A stretch of 64,000 bases of DNA from Hofstenia miamia (GCA_004352715.1 SCFE01000098.1:811114-875113), one strand, 5' to 3'; shown: positions 49,102-62,152, counted from the first letter of the stretch. Numbers and translations are program-made. Notes: generated by a model from the sequence alone, not told the origin.

Positions 49102-51214
49102 CATATGTCAACGATCATAGTGAGCTGCTTTAGGCTATCTTGTAAGTTACGAGCTAGTTTATCACGTGCTTATAGGGATGATACGTCAGAACAGTACACA
49201 CTGAAATCTATCACGAGCATTTATCATTATTCCTCTGCCTGTTGTCTTGGTGTTGACTTTGTGTAAACGGGTCAATTCAAATGTTAATTTGCAAAATAAG
49301 ATATTTTGAAACTACTTTTGTAGTATTAAAATAAAGTATTTTTTCACAATTTCTTGCAAAAATGTTACAAGCGACGAATGTTTAACTTCATTCATTTTGC
49401 TAGAAGAGTATATTAAAAATACAAAATGAATACCAGATAGCGAATATTGTATTTTTCGTAGATTTGTTTATACCTTTATTATTAACAATGGTGTCCATAA
49501 ACACATTAAATATTTCTTATGCACTGCTGCACAACAAAAAATGAATTTAAATATCAAGCAGGATTTTAAAGAAGCGAAGAAAACTATTAAATAAGAGATG
49601 AATGAATCCATTGACACATTTATATCACATTATTGATGATGATTAAACAAAAATGTTACTAATTGTTGGAAAAAAGTACAAAATTACAACAATATGGGCA
49701 TTTATAAGATCATACAAATGGGACCTTGGTCAAAATCAAATATTCATGAGAAAATTTTCTAAAACAAACCGAATTTTGGCGGTAAAACGCAAATGTTTAC
49801 TTCATGCTGACAGAAAAGCAGTTACCTTTATAAAATCTTTGAATGTGATAGCACAATCTGTTTGTCACACATTGCTAACTTAATGTCGCATCCCTTGATG
49901 CGCCCATGAACAAAGACTCAAAGCGCATTTCACATCAGTACTAATAAAGAAGTAACCTTTAGAGTTAATCTTGCGCTCAGAGGTACATTGGTGATTTATA
50001 TCTAATTATAGAAACATAGTCACGTAAATCTTTATGTTTAATATGTAACACTAAACAAATTTGAACCTTGCACGTTAAAAATATACCGTTGCACCACTAG
50101 AGACCACGTAATAGTCAGAGTTACTATACAATATGTGTTGAAATATATATGTGCACTGCAAAATTTCTATTTTCAAACTCTACAGCAGGCATACGAACTT
50201 TCCGCGCCGCGGACATGGCATTTTCCGCGAAATTCCGCAAATTTTTTAGAGTTGATACAATAATGGAATTTTTACTTGTCCAAGATGTTTCTAGAGTTAT
50301 TTGCGGTTTTCTCCGATTACCTTGAGATTGCATGTGAACATATTTTTTTAGAATTTAGAAGCTATTGCTCTACATACTACAACAATGTAAATGCTTCATA
50401 TACAATATGATTCTCTGAGACTATTATCACAAAAGAAGCATATATTGCCAAGAGCGACTTCCAAATATTTATTTGTTAATAGAGATAAATATCTGCCAAA
50501 TTTCCATGATAATAGAGTGTAAAATGCTTAATGAACTTTAGCTTTCATAGAAGTCTTATACCTAAATGGACCAAAAAGTGTAAAAGAAATTTATTATCTG
50601 TCTATCAACCAAATTAGTGAATAGAATGCTAGAAATGTAGCAAAGACTTAACAGACGAAATGTAAGCGGCATTTTATCCATTCACACCCACTAAGGTTCT
50701 AGATATTTAGCCATGAGATAAGCCCAATTAAACAGATATTGAAGAATTAAGCATATGCGTTAAAAACTCTTAAAGGTCATTGCTGAATAATGTTTGGAAC
50801 AGTGGTAATCATGTATTTATTACAAAAATTGTATATAAACACGCATCAACCACTTGCATTGTATAAGTTAAATATTAATATATCATTATGGAGGTCTTAT
50901 AATATAAAATCATACACTTTGTTTTGGAGACACTATATAGTATGCTTGTAGGCTGAGTAGACCTAGAAACAACATTTGGATATAGCATCTGGTAGGTTCG
51001 ATGCATTGACAATAAGGCGATAAACTAAATAGCATTGCAACTGTATTGTCTAATATCAGCACCACGATAAAACAAATATTATATATATATANNNNNNNNN
51101 NNNNNNNNNNNNNNNNNNNNNNNNNNNNNNNNNNNNNNNNNNNNNNNNNNNNNNNNNNNNNNNNNNNNNNNNNNNNNNNNNNNNNNNNNNNNNNNNNNNN
51201 NNNNNNNNNNNNNN

Positions 51215-51251
<37 letters not shown>

Positions 51252-52019
51252 TCAAGGCAGCGGCGAGTGAGGGGGGGCACAATATAATGACTAAAGAAGC
51301 CTTGCCATAGTTGCGGCTGCCGGGTAGAGCAAATGTTAATGTTGTACTCCTAATTCAACTTAAACAGCTGCATTTTCAAAAAAATATGAAAATATAAAAT
51401 AAATCGAATTAAAATTAGCACAGACAATTTACAGATAATAGACTTCATAGGCACGACTTGAATCATCTCTCTAAATACTACAAGATTGACATGTACTTTT
51501 GTTGGAAAAGCAAATTGTGGTAGAAGGCGAAATAAGTAGATTTGAAAAAAGTTAAAAAACAGGTGCTGAAGTAAAATTACCCTTATGATGATTATTGTAA
51601 TGAAGAAGGATTGCTTGATAATAAGAAATGTAATTCGATGTTTTCGATAACTCCTGTTCAACAAACAAACATACGTGTCTACACACGTATGTTGATTACA
51701 CTTCCTCTAAAAATTTTTGCTGGACACAGAGTGGGATGAACACTTAGAATACATTCCGGAAACGCAAAAATGTTGTAAACAATTGAACTGAATTTCGTTT
51801 CAGCAACTCAATATTTAATGCCTTAATGACCTGAAAATAACAGTTTTGCATGTCTTGGCTATTCCCATTAGTTATGCACTAGATCAAAGACTTTTCTCGA
51901 ATTGGTATCAAATGTAGAGATCAAAGAAAGCCAATGAAGCTACACATAATTTAAATACTTGCCAAAGCAGTTTACGACGACTAATTAATATCTTGTAGAG
52001 TGAAAAAAACAATTCAAAT
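49102..52019. other. TEX2 intron 2, right part, with fragments of hAT ends
   Basis: A CAGGCATACGAACTTTCCGC end-like sequence at about 50187 and a CAGCGGCGAGTGAGGGGGGG sequence at about 51258 resemble single hAT termini without partners. (TA)n runs flank the gap 51092-51214. No gene seen. Confidence 0.35.
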
Positions 52020-52585
52020 TGGAGGAATTTGCGAAGAGAAAGTGCAAAAAGTGAGAACTTTAGCTTACATTTACACAAAGTTGATATTACCTTTGCCCCG
52101 TCGAAAATTATCAAATATCACGAAAAATTTAACAGTGCCGATCCATTAATATATTTTGATATTCAAATTAGTGTCCGTCTTAGCACCATCTTACCTTACG
52201 AAATACATATGTCTTGTAAATATGTACAAAATTGTAAATAAATTGAAAAGAAGCTGTATATGTAAAATTTTCAATGTAAACAAAAGAACAGAGAAATGTA
52301 TAAAAAAATTAAAATAATTAACAATTACTGGAAAGGTGCATTCAACAATAACAACGGCGAAAATCTGGAATAATCTACCACAAAATGTACGTAAATCTTC
52401 ATCATCACATAAGTTCAAGAAATTGTTAAAAAACATGCTTGCTAATCAATTTAAATACGAATATTCAAATAAATTAAATAATTGGCGAAAATTTGTGTTT
52501 TTAATTTAAATTGTTTTTTTAATTTTATTGTATTGTAATTTTATTTGTATATTTATTGTAAGTAGNTTTTGAATAAAATAAATTG
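52020..52585 (+). pseudogene. 3' end of a LINE with C-terminal reverse transcriptase frame
   Basis: The plus strand ends in a TTAKIWNNLPQNVRKSSSSH then KFKKLLKNMLAN block, the common C-terminus of Jockey/CR1-like open frames, followed by a short AT-rich 3' UTR with AATAAA (about 52573). It is followed by a TA/CATA microsatellite (52591-52641). A single N at 52566 marks an uncertain base. Confidence 0.6.
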
Positions 52586-53759
52586 TTTTGACATGTATAT
52601 ATATATATATACATATATATACATATATATATATATATATACTTTGTACAGTAAAAATAAGCATGCAGAATATAAAGCTATTAAATAAAAAAATAATATT
52701 TAATAAGATTTCTTAAAAAATACTTATTTAGCAAAGTACACAATTATGCGTTTGCATGTTTGAATATTAGGCCCTTTGCCCATCTATGTATTACTACAGA
52801 CTTGTACTCAAAGATGGTGTCTATGATGCAAAATAAAATATTGGAGAAAAATCAATTATAATAAAGATTCAGAATTTAACAAATTCCTTGTCTGACCTTT
52901 CTCGTAAAGATGACTGAGAATTAATTTGGAGAAATATTAAAGATTCAGAAAACGCCATTAAGATATGGTAATAAAACAAAATTTCAATATATGTAGACAG
53001 TAAGAATATTTTGCAGCAAAACCATTTACAACAAAACTAAATAATGAGTCTTAAGATTGGAATGATTCATGGATTTGGAATTAACCGGTTTAAGCAATTA
53101 ATACAAAAATTTAAAAATACGAAACTTGTTGCGAAATAAGTCTTTGAAGTAACCTTTGACACCTTATCCATGCATTTATTCGAAGATAATATTGTAACGT
53201 ATATGGTTACTGATTTGAAGGTCTGGCAGCAGTGTTAAATGGACCAATAATTTATAGTCCTTACCCGGAACCCGTTTTAGCCTATTTCGCTATTTCTATT
53301 GTTGCGGCTAGATAATAGCCCTTTTTCTATTTTACATGTAAAATATTCACTACCTGCTCAGGTTCTGAATCATGCTAGGCATTTTCTTGTAACAAGATTT
53401 CCACTAGCAAAAACAAAATAACATGAACTTAAAAATAATAAAAATTCTAACTACTATATCTTTAGTGGAAACCTGCTTGAAAGAATGGGCTTTGGCAACC
53501 CGTTTAGACGACTCTAGTAAATGACATTGACCATATACGTTTCGGGTACGTAAGAATTCTCTGATAGAAATGATTCACTGAAAACTGCGTTGGTTTTCAT
53601 GTAATGAACAGGAATAACAATTATATATTTCATTTAAAATTTTTTCAATAAATGCAATCTGAATCTGTCTACATGTCATTAATAATTAGGATTTGTAAAC
53701 AAGAAAAAGCAAGTGGAAAACGGAACTTTAGTGTGTATTAGGGTAAATTATTGACTTAC

Positions 53760-53957
53760 GATTTTCTCTCATCAAAATTGTTATCAAGTTCATCGCGAAG
53801 AGACAAAGCCTGCAAACTGAATGAAGTTGAAATGGCTGCTGTGGATTTGGGAGATTCAGGTTTATCCATTGACTGTGATTTTGACGCAGCGAATGAAGAC
53901 TTTTTTGTTTCAAAACTGTCCAAAAGATCTGATATACTCACTTCCAAATTCTCTGAT
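53760..53957 (-). CDS. TEX2: TEX2 exon 2: Ser-rich N-terminal region
   Basis: The acceptor TTTAG is at 53958 and the donor GTAAGT at 53759. It encodes SENLEVSISDLLDSFETKKS, then a Ser/Pro/Ala-rich run and LSLRDELDNNFDERK. It leaves in phase 2, completed by the single T at the start of exon 3. Disordered N-terminal sequence is usual for TEX2 but poorly conserved, so identity is inferred from the splice chain. Confidence 0.78.
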
Positions 53958-54175
53958 CTAAAATTGCAATGTTAGAATAAATTAATACACTTACACAATG
54001 CACAGCCTAAACGCATAGATAATCAACGATTCGCATTTCTTAAAAAGTTTCTCAGATCGAGAGGGATAGCGTACATACCTGTAAATAATCTAAAAGTCCC
54101 ACAATGTTATAAAATGTGCAGTCTCAGAATCAGAACGCATTAATATGGTTGCTATGAAATCAGCATTCAAATTAC

Positions 54176-54260
54176 CTGTTTACACTATAGGCGAGACTTG
54201 GAGGAGGCGGTCGTGGAGGTGGCTGCCGTTTCTTTGGAACGCTATATACATCTTTCATCT
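54176..54260 (-). CDS. TEX2: TEX2 exon 1 of those found: proline-rich N-terminus
   Basis: The acceptor TTTAG is at 54261 and the donor GTAATT at 54175. It encodes MKDVYSVPKKRQPPPRPPPP followed by SLAYSVN. The ATG at 54256-54258 lies two bases after the acceptor and could be the start codon, with a 5' UTR intron upstream. Alternatively this is an internal exon and the start lies further upstream. The PPPRPPPP run is a possible SH3- or profilin-type ligand (inference only). Confidence 0.72.
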
Positions 54261-56637
54261 CTAAAACAAATTCACACTTAAGTGATACATAGATGTAAAT
54301 AATTATCAAGCAAGCACACATTTCTCATTCGATGAGTCATGCATAACCGCACAACACTAATGTACATACTTCTGAAGAATGATGTCGCGCAAATTCATTT
54401 ATGAATTTTGAATTATAGTGCATGAATTGGAAACAAATTTTACCTATCATTTAGAAAGTCATTCCTCAAATTCACAAAAATTAATACTCTCTTAGCCGAT
54501 ACATATTGAATTTCAAATGAAAATTGTACTGAAATTTCATATTGATAACATCCTTCTATGAGATGCACATTTATATTAAGTAACCGAGAATTTAAACAAT
54601 TATTAATTTCAATCAATGGATAAACATATATACGTATGTAAAAATACATGTGCGTAACAGAAAGCGATTTTCTATGTTCTGAAAGAATTTGATTTTAAAA
54701 TATTTGATCACTGCAATAATATTTATCTAATGCACAGTTTGTAAACTGTCGCGCGCGCCCACATATCAGCGTTTGCTACAAAACAATACAATAGTTAGCT
54801 GCTACTTTTCAGTAATTAAGTTTGCAAATCATTATACAAAATGCATACATCTATTACATTTATGGTTAGAAAATATAAGAATTTTTGTAGTAGGCGCCTA
54901 AAATATACTGCCGACCTTGGACTAACACAATGACAAATCAACAAATTAGCAATTGCAAACTAAACCAATAACATTCATTTCGGCCACAGGTATATTAAAC
55001 ATGTAATTTACAAATACAAACCGGTAGTGATAATAAACACTCGAGGTATCACGTGTACTAGTAAATTCACATACTAAATCAATACAAGACGTTGACACTA
55101 ATATTGCAGAATTGAACTCAATTTATCTGTTTATAATGTATGCATAGAAAATAACTTAAAGTAGACACAGATGTCATTAGAAAAGTCATAACTACAGGTT
55201 AACAATTGACAGATAAAATATATTATGAAATTATTCTTAATTGAGCTCCTTGGTAATAAAAAATAGTTTGTTTTAAACCGCACATTTGTCCTATATATTT
55301 ATATTATTTTATAGTATTTCAAACTGCATTTAGAAAAATTCGAAAGTGGTTAAAACACGTTAAAGTGATATTGAAAGCCGACAAAATTAAACAAAGATGA
55401 TGTAATAGAATAAACAATTCCGAATTGTATGAATAAATCTACTGAGACAAGAACATGCATTAAATAAGCAAACAATTTTCAAAAAGAACATTTATTACTG
55501 AATAACATTTCCCACACAGCATATACTACATGTAAATGTATCTTCTTCAACTTTACGTGAAACATTGCTAACTGTACAAAATGTTATGATCTGATTTATG
55601 TGGGTTGTTTGTAATGTAATAACACTGCAAAGCATGACTTAGGTTAACATAGGCTATAAATCCCATTCGAATTCACATTATTGTAAAACCTTAACACTTC
55701 AGCAGTGCATCAAGATTAACCAGGGCAAAACTTGAATAAGAGAGAGTATTTTACTATCAATGGAAAAATTAATGTTTATGGTAAAGTGGAAAACTTGAGT
55801 TCGAATCTGGTTTACGTTTCACGAAGAATTTGTTTTGGCATTTTTATCATGTTTTTGTAGTAAAATTGGAATAAAGTGAAACAAATTATTGTATAACGCA
55901 TAAAATGGTAAAAAATTTAATATCATAACTGTAACACCATAAGAAAATGGAATGTATTTCAAAAGACTATTCTGAACTGAGGAATATAAATTGAATTGTA
56001 GAAAAATCAATTTAAATGCAAATTTCTCACAAGCGACGTTGAAATATAATTTCCTTCTGAAGCTTATTGCGACATGTTAAGTTCAGCAATTCAACTGGAA
56101 ATTTGCATATATCAGCCAATTTCTGAATTAAGTTCACGAAAACTGAGTATGCAAGTGCTCATACTATTCGCACAGTGTTAAAAAGTGGACTAGGAGATTT
56201 TTTGAGACCATAATTCAATCACACAATGGAGGCGTATTCAGGAAAACCTACTCGTTGGGATTCGGTGATTTGTGACTTAAGAGTGTTTAGTCGAAATTAT
56301 TTTTAAATTCAATTTGTAAAAATTAGATTAGAACATACATGAAGCACAATAGATTTACCAAATCGCAAAAGTTTTTTTCTACTAGCGTTTAAAATTTATT
56401 ACTTTGAGAACTTAGATAGAATTTATCTTATATAGAGTGATGGCATTGAATAATAATGCTAAGCATATTTCTCCCAACCATAGATTAGCATCTATATGAA
56501 TAACATAACAGTAAAGTACATCACTAATAAGTTTTTCATTTGAAAGGAAAATTATAAATTCTGCAACATTCATAATAAAAGAAATGTTTTGGAGTCGTTG
56601 AAAATAGCGATAAATTCAATATAATATAAAACTCCGA

Positions 56638-56639
<2 letters not shown>
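54261..56639. other. upstream of the TEX2 exons found, no exon recognised
   Basis: This stretch should contain the TEX2 promoter or further 5' exons. I found no coding exon with a donor in phase 1, which would be required if exon 54176-54260 is internal. No promoter element stands out in the AT-rich sequence. Confidence 0.35.
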
Positions 56640-56692
<53 letters not shown>

Positions 56693-57697
56693 TTACANNN
56701 NNNNNNNNNNNNNNNNNNNNNNNNNNNNNNNNNNNNNNNNNNNNNNNNNNNNNNNNNNNNNNNNNNNNNNNNNNNNNNNNNNNNNNNNNNNNNNNNNNNN
56801 NNNNNNNNNNNNNNNNNNNNNNNNNNNNNNNNNNNNNNNNNNNNNNNNNNNNNNNNNNNNNNNNNNNNNNNNNNNNNNNNNNNNNNNNNNNNNNNNNNNN
56901 NNNNNNNNNNNNNNNNNNNNNNNNNNNNNNNNNNNNNNNNNNNNNNNNNNNNNNNNNNNNNNNNNNNNNNNNNNNNNNNNNNNNNNNNNNNNNNNNNNNN
57001 NNNNNNNNNNNNNNNNNNNNNNNNNNNNNNNNNNNNNNNNNNNNNNNNNNNNNNNNNNNNNNNNNNNNNNNNNNNNNNNNNNNNNNNNNNNNNNNNNNNN
57101 NNNNNNNNNNNNNNNNNNNNNNNNNNNNNNNNNNNNNNNNNNNNNNNNNNNNNNNNNNNNNNNNNNNNNNNNNNNNNNNNNNNNNNNNNNNNNNNNNNNN
57201 NNNNNNNNNNNNNNNNNNNNNNNNNNNNNNNNNNNNNNNNNNNNNNNNNNNNNNNNNNNNNNNNNNNNNNNNNNNNNNNNNNNNNNNNNNNNNNNNNNNN
57301 NNNNNNNNNNNNNNNNNNNNNNNNNNNNNNNNNNNNNNNNNNNNNNNNNNNNNNNNNNNNNNNNNNNNNNNNNNNNNNNNNNNNNNNNNNNNNNNNNNNN
57401 NNNNNNNNNNNNNNNNNNNNNNNNNNNNNNNNNNNNNNNNNNNNNNNNNNNNNNNNNNNNNNNNNNNNNNNNNNNNNNNNNNNNNNNNNNNNNNNNNNNN
57501 NNNNNNNNNNNNNNNNNNNNNNNNNNNNNNNNNNNNNNNNNNNNNNNNNNNNNNNNNNNNNNNNNNNNNNNNNNNNNNNNNNNNNNNNNNNNNNNNNNNN
57601 NNNNNNNNNNNNNNNNNNNNNNNNNNNNNNNNNNNNNNNNNNNNNNNNNNNNNNNNNNNNNNNNNNNNNNNNNNNNNNNNNNNNNNNNNNNNNNNNN
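56640..57697. repeat. (TTA)n microsatellite followed by a 1000-base gap
   Basis: A run of about 16 ATT/TTA units (56640-56688) ends a few bases before N at 56698-57697. Confidence 0.9.
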
Positions 57698-57920
57698 GAT
57701 CACCTAGTCTAACCATGCCTTATAAGAACTACATTATATGAGCATGAAACTCCGATGTTTTTGTCAAAATTCCTCTAAATTCAAATAGGAAATACTTAAG
57801 GTTATTATCTATTTTTTTGGGCTTTAATACCATGTATTGAAAGTTCGCACATATTATAATATCTGCTCTAGGCTTACATGCGTTTTGTTACATTATTTAT
57901 TATTGAATCAAGGTTCCATG

Positions 57921-58440
57921 ATTACTTCAATCTTATTTATCATATAAAACGCCTTTATTAGCCATTTCCTCTCAAAACTAAGGGTCCAACATCAGATCTG
58001 TGCGGATGATGCACAATTTTCTATTCCAGCCAATTTTTCAGAGACATCCAAGATACGAAATGAAGCATTAGCTTTTATAACGTCAAGGAAAAATAGAGTA
58101 GCATCTGCTTCTCAGGTGCTAAATTCAGACGAAACTGAATTTATGGTGTTTAATGTTAACTCTTCTACCACCACAAGTTCATTACTTCAATCTTATTTAT
58201 CATATAAAACGCCTTTATTAGCCATTTCCTCTCAAAACTAAGGGTCCAACATCAGATCTGTGCGGATGATGCACAATTTTCTATTCCAGCCAATTTTTCA
58301 GAGACATCCAAGATACGAAATGAAGCATTAGCTTTTATAACGTCAAGGAAAAATAGAGTAGCATCTGCTTCTCAGGTGCTAAATTCAGACGAAACTGAAT
58401 TTATGGTGTTTAATGTTAACTCTTCTACCACCACAAGTTC
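57921..58440 (+). repeat. 260-bp perfect tandem duplication
   Basis: Positions 57921-58180 recur at 58181-58440 with no visible difference and no N between. The unit is itself part of a LINE relic. It may be recent or an assembly artefact. Confidence 0.88.
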
Positions 58441-58910
58441 ACCAATTAGAAATTTAGGGCTTAAAATTGAATTTTCACGTTAGAAATTTTGTCAGAACGT
58501 GCAATAGAATCATTCAAAATCTTCTTAGGAATCCATTTCATGAAGGGATGTCTCATGGAAACTAGTAGCTCACTTGTTGCTAAATTGCAAATGGTTCAGA
58601 ACAATGCAGCAAGTTTCGTTTTTGGCTTAAGATACCCAAAAGATTATCAATAAAGTTTGCCTTGCTCTTTGGAAAACCCTCAATAACATGGGCCCGAGTA
58701 TATATCGGAACTCCTTAGTAAGCGATTAAGCATTAATCATTTTAAAATTTCTTGCTCATACTCACGAACTAAGTCTTTCCTTCCGAGGGGCCAGGCTGTT
58801 TCATAATTTTTCTGCTGGAATTAGAAATGAGGTTAACTTGTCTCAATTTAAAAATAGACTAAAGCAGCACTTTTTTGTGAATAACTTTTAGATTATATTT
58901 GTAATAAATT
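57950..58910 (+). pseudogene. CR1-like LINE relic, 3' half
   Basis: The plus strand shows HQICADDAQFSIPANFSETS with the ADD box (in both copies of the tandem duplication), NSDETEFMVFNV, then KLQMVQNNAASFVFGLRYP, matching the kLQrvQNaAArl block. A PRGQAVSxFF-like block in another frame marks the end of the protein. Many stops. Confidence 0.72.
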
Positions 58911-59041
58911 TTTCTTAGAGCACTGGAATTATTTATAGGTAAGTATTAGAAATATATTATTAATATTATTATTATTATTATTTAGGAGAGATAGATAATG
59001 AATTTACATTTGAAAAATTTCTACTGAATAAGATTCAAAAA

Positions 59042-59990
59042 ATGACTGCAGGCGGCATTAAATATCTTTATCTCTTACGCAATGTGATATCAAGCAATTA
59101 TCATAAACAACTAATACATGCTTTCTGTTTATCTCATTTTCAATACTGTTCTTTTCTTTTAACTAACCTAAATTCGAAACATCGTATGCTTCTATCAAAG
59201 ACATTTAATTGGTGTATAAAAACTCTAAACTTTGCACAAAAGCATGACGAAGCATCAGTATATCGTAATAAATATAAAATATTATCTCCGTTCTANGCAG
59301 GCATTAGATATCTTTATCACTTACGCAATGTGATATCAAGCAATTATCATAAACAACTAATACATGCTTTCTGTTTATCTCATTTTCAATACTGTTCTTT
59401 TCTTTTAACTAACCTAAATTCGAAACATCGTATGCTTCTATCAAAGACATTTAATTGGTGTATAAAAACTCTAAACTTTGCACAAAAGCATGACGAAGCA
59501 TCAGTATATCGTAATAAATATAAAATATTATCTCCGTTCTATCAAATTCATATGCATATGCTATCTATCTTATTTAAATTCAAATCTCTACAAACATCTC
59601 TCCTTTTCCTTAATGACTATATTAAATTAAATGAGCGATCGCAAAAATTTTTTAGTTTAGATAAAAATTATAATGGCTTCCATCACATATCAATTAAATT
59701 GTGGAATAATTTAGATTATGAAACGCGAATAGAAAAAAACTATAAAAAGTTTAAAAAAAATTGAAACAATTTCTTCTAATAAAACAGTATACATTAGGGG
59801 ACGGTAATACACTTCATGCATTTGAAACATACATTCAACATTGAGCACCTACACAAACATCCACTCAAACATTGACTATATTATTATATATTGTACATAT
59901 TAATTTGTAGTAATTTGTTCATGTTTATTTTCTTTTGTCATGTGTTAGTTTGTAGATATTGTATACATATAATGCGCAATAAATTTGCTC
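59042..59990 (+). pseudogene. LINE 3' end with C-terminal open frame, internally duplicated at an N
   Basis: The frame reads LRNVISSNYHKQLIHAFCLS, HFQYCSFLLTNLNSKHRMLL and, near the end, ISIKLWNNLDYETR, the C-terminal part of a non-LTR reverse transcriptase protein. It runs to a TGA at 59762-59764, followed by a 3' UTR with AATAAA (about 59979). The segment 59051-59295 is repeated almost exactly at 59297-59541 with a single N between, so the 240-codon frame is probably a join artefact. Confidence 0.75.
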
Positions 59991-60002
59991 TGACTCTTAT
60001 AG

Positions 60003-60830
60003 CCATAAGCGCCATTTTCCATTATTTGGATTCAATTTTTATTGGATTTTAATGAAACTTGGTGTGTAGTTTTGCCGTGCAATGCTTCAAATGTGTAGTA
60101 AGTTTGAGCAAAATAGGAGTATTAGTTTAGAAGAAAAAGACCTTGAAAGTGTTCGAAAATGAACAATTATAAGGGCGCTACTGGTATACTATTTTGAACT
60201 ATTATAATGGCGCTTATGTCTATTTTACTAAATATTATAATGGCGCTAGTGATTTAATTGTTATTTCTCATTTAATATAAGTATATTTATGTAATAAATG
60301 ATTAAATAGGTGATAATAAACAGGAGTCTACATATTTGAACAATTTTCCCGCTCTGATATTGGATTTGGAAGAAAATAATGATCCCGGCCTTTGTTATCA
60401 AAATTCCAGCTTGAAACAAACTGAAGAGAACATTATAGATGTAAAATTTAATTTTGAAGTGAATAAAAGAGGTCCGAAATCGATCTGAGAATTATTCGTC
60501 CCACAAACTAGGTTTTGGCAAGGGCACGACCCCTTGAAGAAAAATTTTTTTTCTTTAAAAAATCACAAAAGATATGGTTTAATTCAGCCTTTTCAATATG
60601 GATGTAAATATATACATAGGTATTTAGTATATAAACGCATTAAACAGGTTGTTATGAAAGAATTACATCTTAATAATAGTAATCGCCATAAGCGCCATTA
60701 TAATAGTCAAGCAATTCCATTAGCGTCATTATAATAAATTTAGTCCAGTAGCGCCATTATAATTGTGCATGAAAGTGGCCAGTAGCGCCATTATAATTTC
60801 AGTGTCCATAAGCGCCATTATAATAATAAT
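60003..60830. repeat. array of 14-bp AGCGCCATTATAAT motifs in two opposed clusters
   Basis: The motif occurs inverted (ATTATAATGGCGCT, the first with one mismatch) at 60166-60179, 60201-60214 and 60234-60247. It occurs forward at 60691-60704, 60722-60735 (one mismatch), 60750-60763, 60784-60797 and 60811-60824. A degenerate forward copy lies at 60007. Spacing within clusters is 27-35 bp. Each site is followed by a variable TACTGG or TATGG when read from the GGCGCT side. The layout resembles subterminal repeats of a DNA transposon with the ends facing each other. No target duplication was identified. A 66-codon open frame at 60534-60734 runs into the right cluster and is probably incidental. 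Confidence 0.75.
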
Positions 60831-61155
60831 AATTATTATTATTAAGTAACATATTGAAAGAGTCGCATGGGCAGAGTTATATTAGTAAATTAACATTGAT
60901 TAAAACTTCAATTAGTTTCACAGTACAATAAATTTTTATATATTAACACAACTAGTACTACATATTGGAAGATTTAATCAGCCAATAGCCAATAATTGCA
61001 TAAGTGTGAAAACAATCATTTGAACAATTTTGAGCATGGTAAAAGATTCTTCAATTTTAAGATTTAAACATAAAAAAGTCTATAAAATTCAATTACAAAC
61101 ACATAACAAAAATTCAAACCATAAATTATGCTTTTAAGCAAATGGTAAAAACGAA

Positions 61156-61377
<222 letters not shown>

Positions 61378-62152
61378 CTAAAACTAAATTCAAAAGTAAA
61401 AAATGGCAATAAAAAACCAATGAAATAATTATGCAGCACCGAGATTAAATTCGTTTCAAAACTAGTGTTTGACGACAGGAGATTTTCGGGTGGCCACAAA
61501 TATTAAAGCCGTTGTCAGTCACAAAATATTTATGGTATATAATATTAACCACATTAATCATTATTTATTGCAAGAAACTTGTAAAATTCAATTTAAGTGG
61601 CAACACAAAACTTAAAATTCCCATTATTATATCAAAAGAATATCAAATGCTTAACACAATATCTTAAATTTTATATTGATAGCTAAAAAATCAAGAAATT
61701 TTATACGTACATTGACCTGTTCAAAGAAGGTCCACTTTACGGCATAAAAACCGTTTTATATTTTTCATACTACTATTATTTGTATGAGCAAAAACTACTC
61801 AATTTTTTATGAAAGTAAATAGTGGAATTACAGAGGATGAGATAAGATCAATCTTGAGCATCAAAAAGATTAATTTGGTTAACAATGGTGTGTCAAAAAC
61901 TTTTCATGAAAATGGAAAACTATTTGAAATAAATTAATTCCTTTCATATACTTAAGTATTCTAACAATGCAATATACTGTACATTTGATGGATTTCTTGT
62001 GCACATATAAAATATATATCACATCATTCACTAAGTAAGTAAATATTAAAAATTTATAAATAAAATTAAATTTCAATCAACGCGACTTATGTCGTTGATA
62101 CATTTTAAACTGAACGCGATATATTTTTGGTGTATATATATATATATATATA

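Larger units (their letters stand above)
7568..54260 (-). other. TEX2: TEX2 gene: SMP-domain lipid-transfer protein, 13 exons found
   Basis: Thirteen coding exons join in frame with GT-AG introns and matching phases. They give about 749 residues if translation starts at the ATG at 54258. The order is a Pro/Ser-rich N-terminal region (1-237), a PH-like region (about 238-390) including the IFLFGRTSREKEDW block, and a complete SMP domain (about 455 to the end) with FNAILGRILWDVF, INIPPPPSNRIWWGF and PKLGERQV. These match vertebrate TEX2 block by block. TEX2 and its yeast relative Nvj2 are ER membrane proteins that move lipids at membrane contact sites. The N-terminal membrane hairpin known from TEX2 was not found. 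Introns reach 13.5 kb and are full of transposons. The true 5' end may lie further upstream. Confidence 0.95.

Noticed and set aside
48914-49111. 65-codon minus-strand frame with AYAGGGHGGMSPPP
   Set aside because: It is the translation of G/C tracts at the end of the hAT-type MITE at 48309-49101, not a gene.
51046-51282. Open frames reading YIYIYIYI on both strands
   Set aside because: They are translations of (TA)n around a gap.
55795-55812. GAGTTCGAATCTGG resembling a tRNA B-box
   Set aside because: No A-box or cloverleaf can be built upstream.
56226-56306. Plus-strand 26-codon frame MEAYSGKPTRWDSVICD
   Set aside because: Too short, with no splice context or homologue I recognise.
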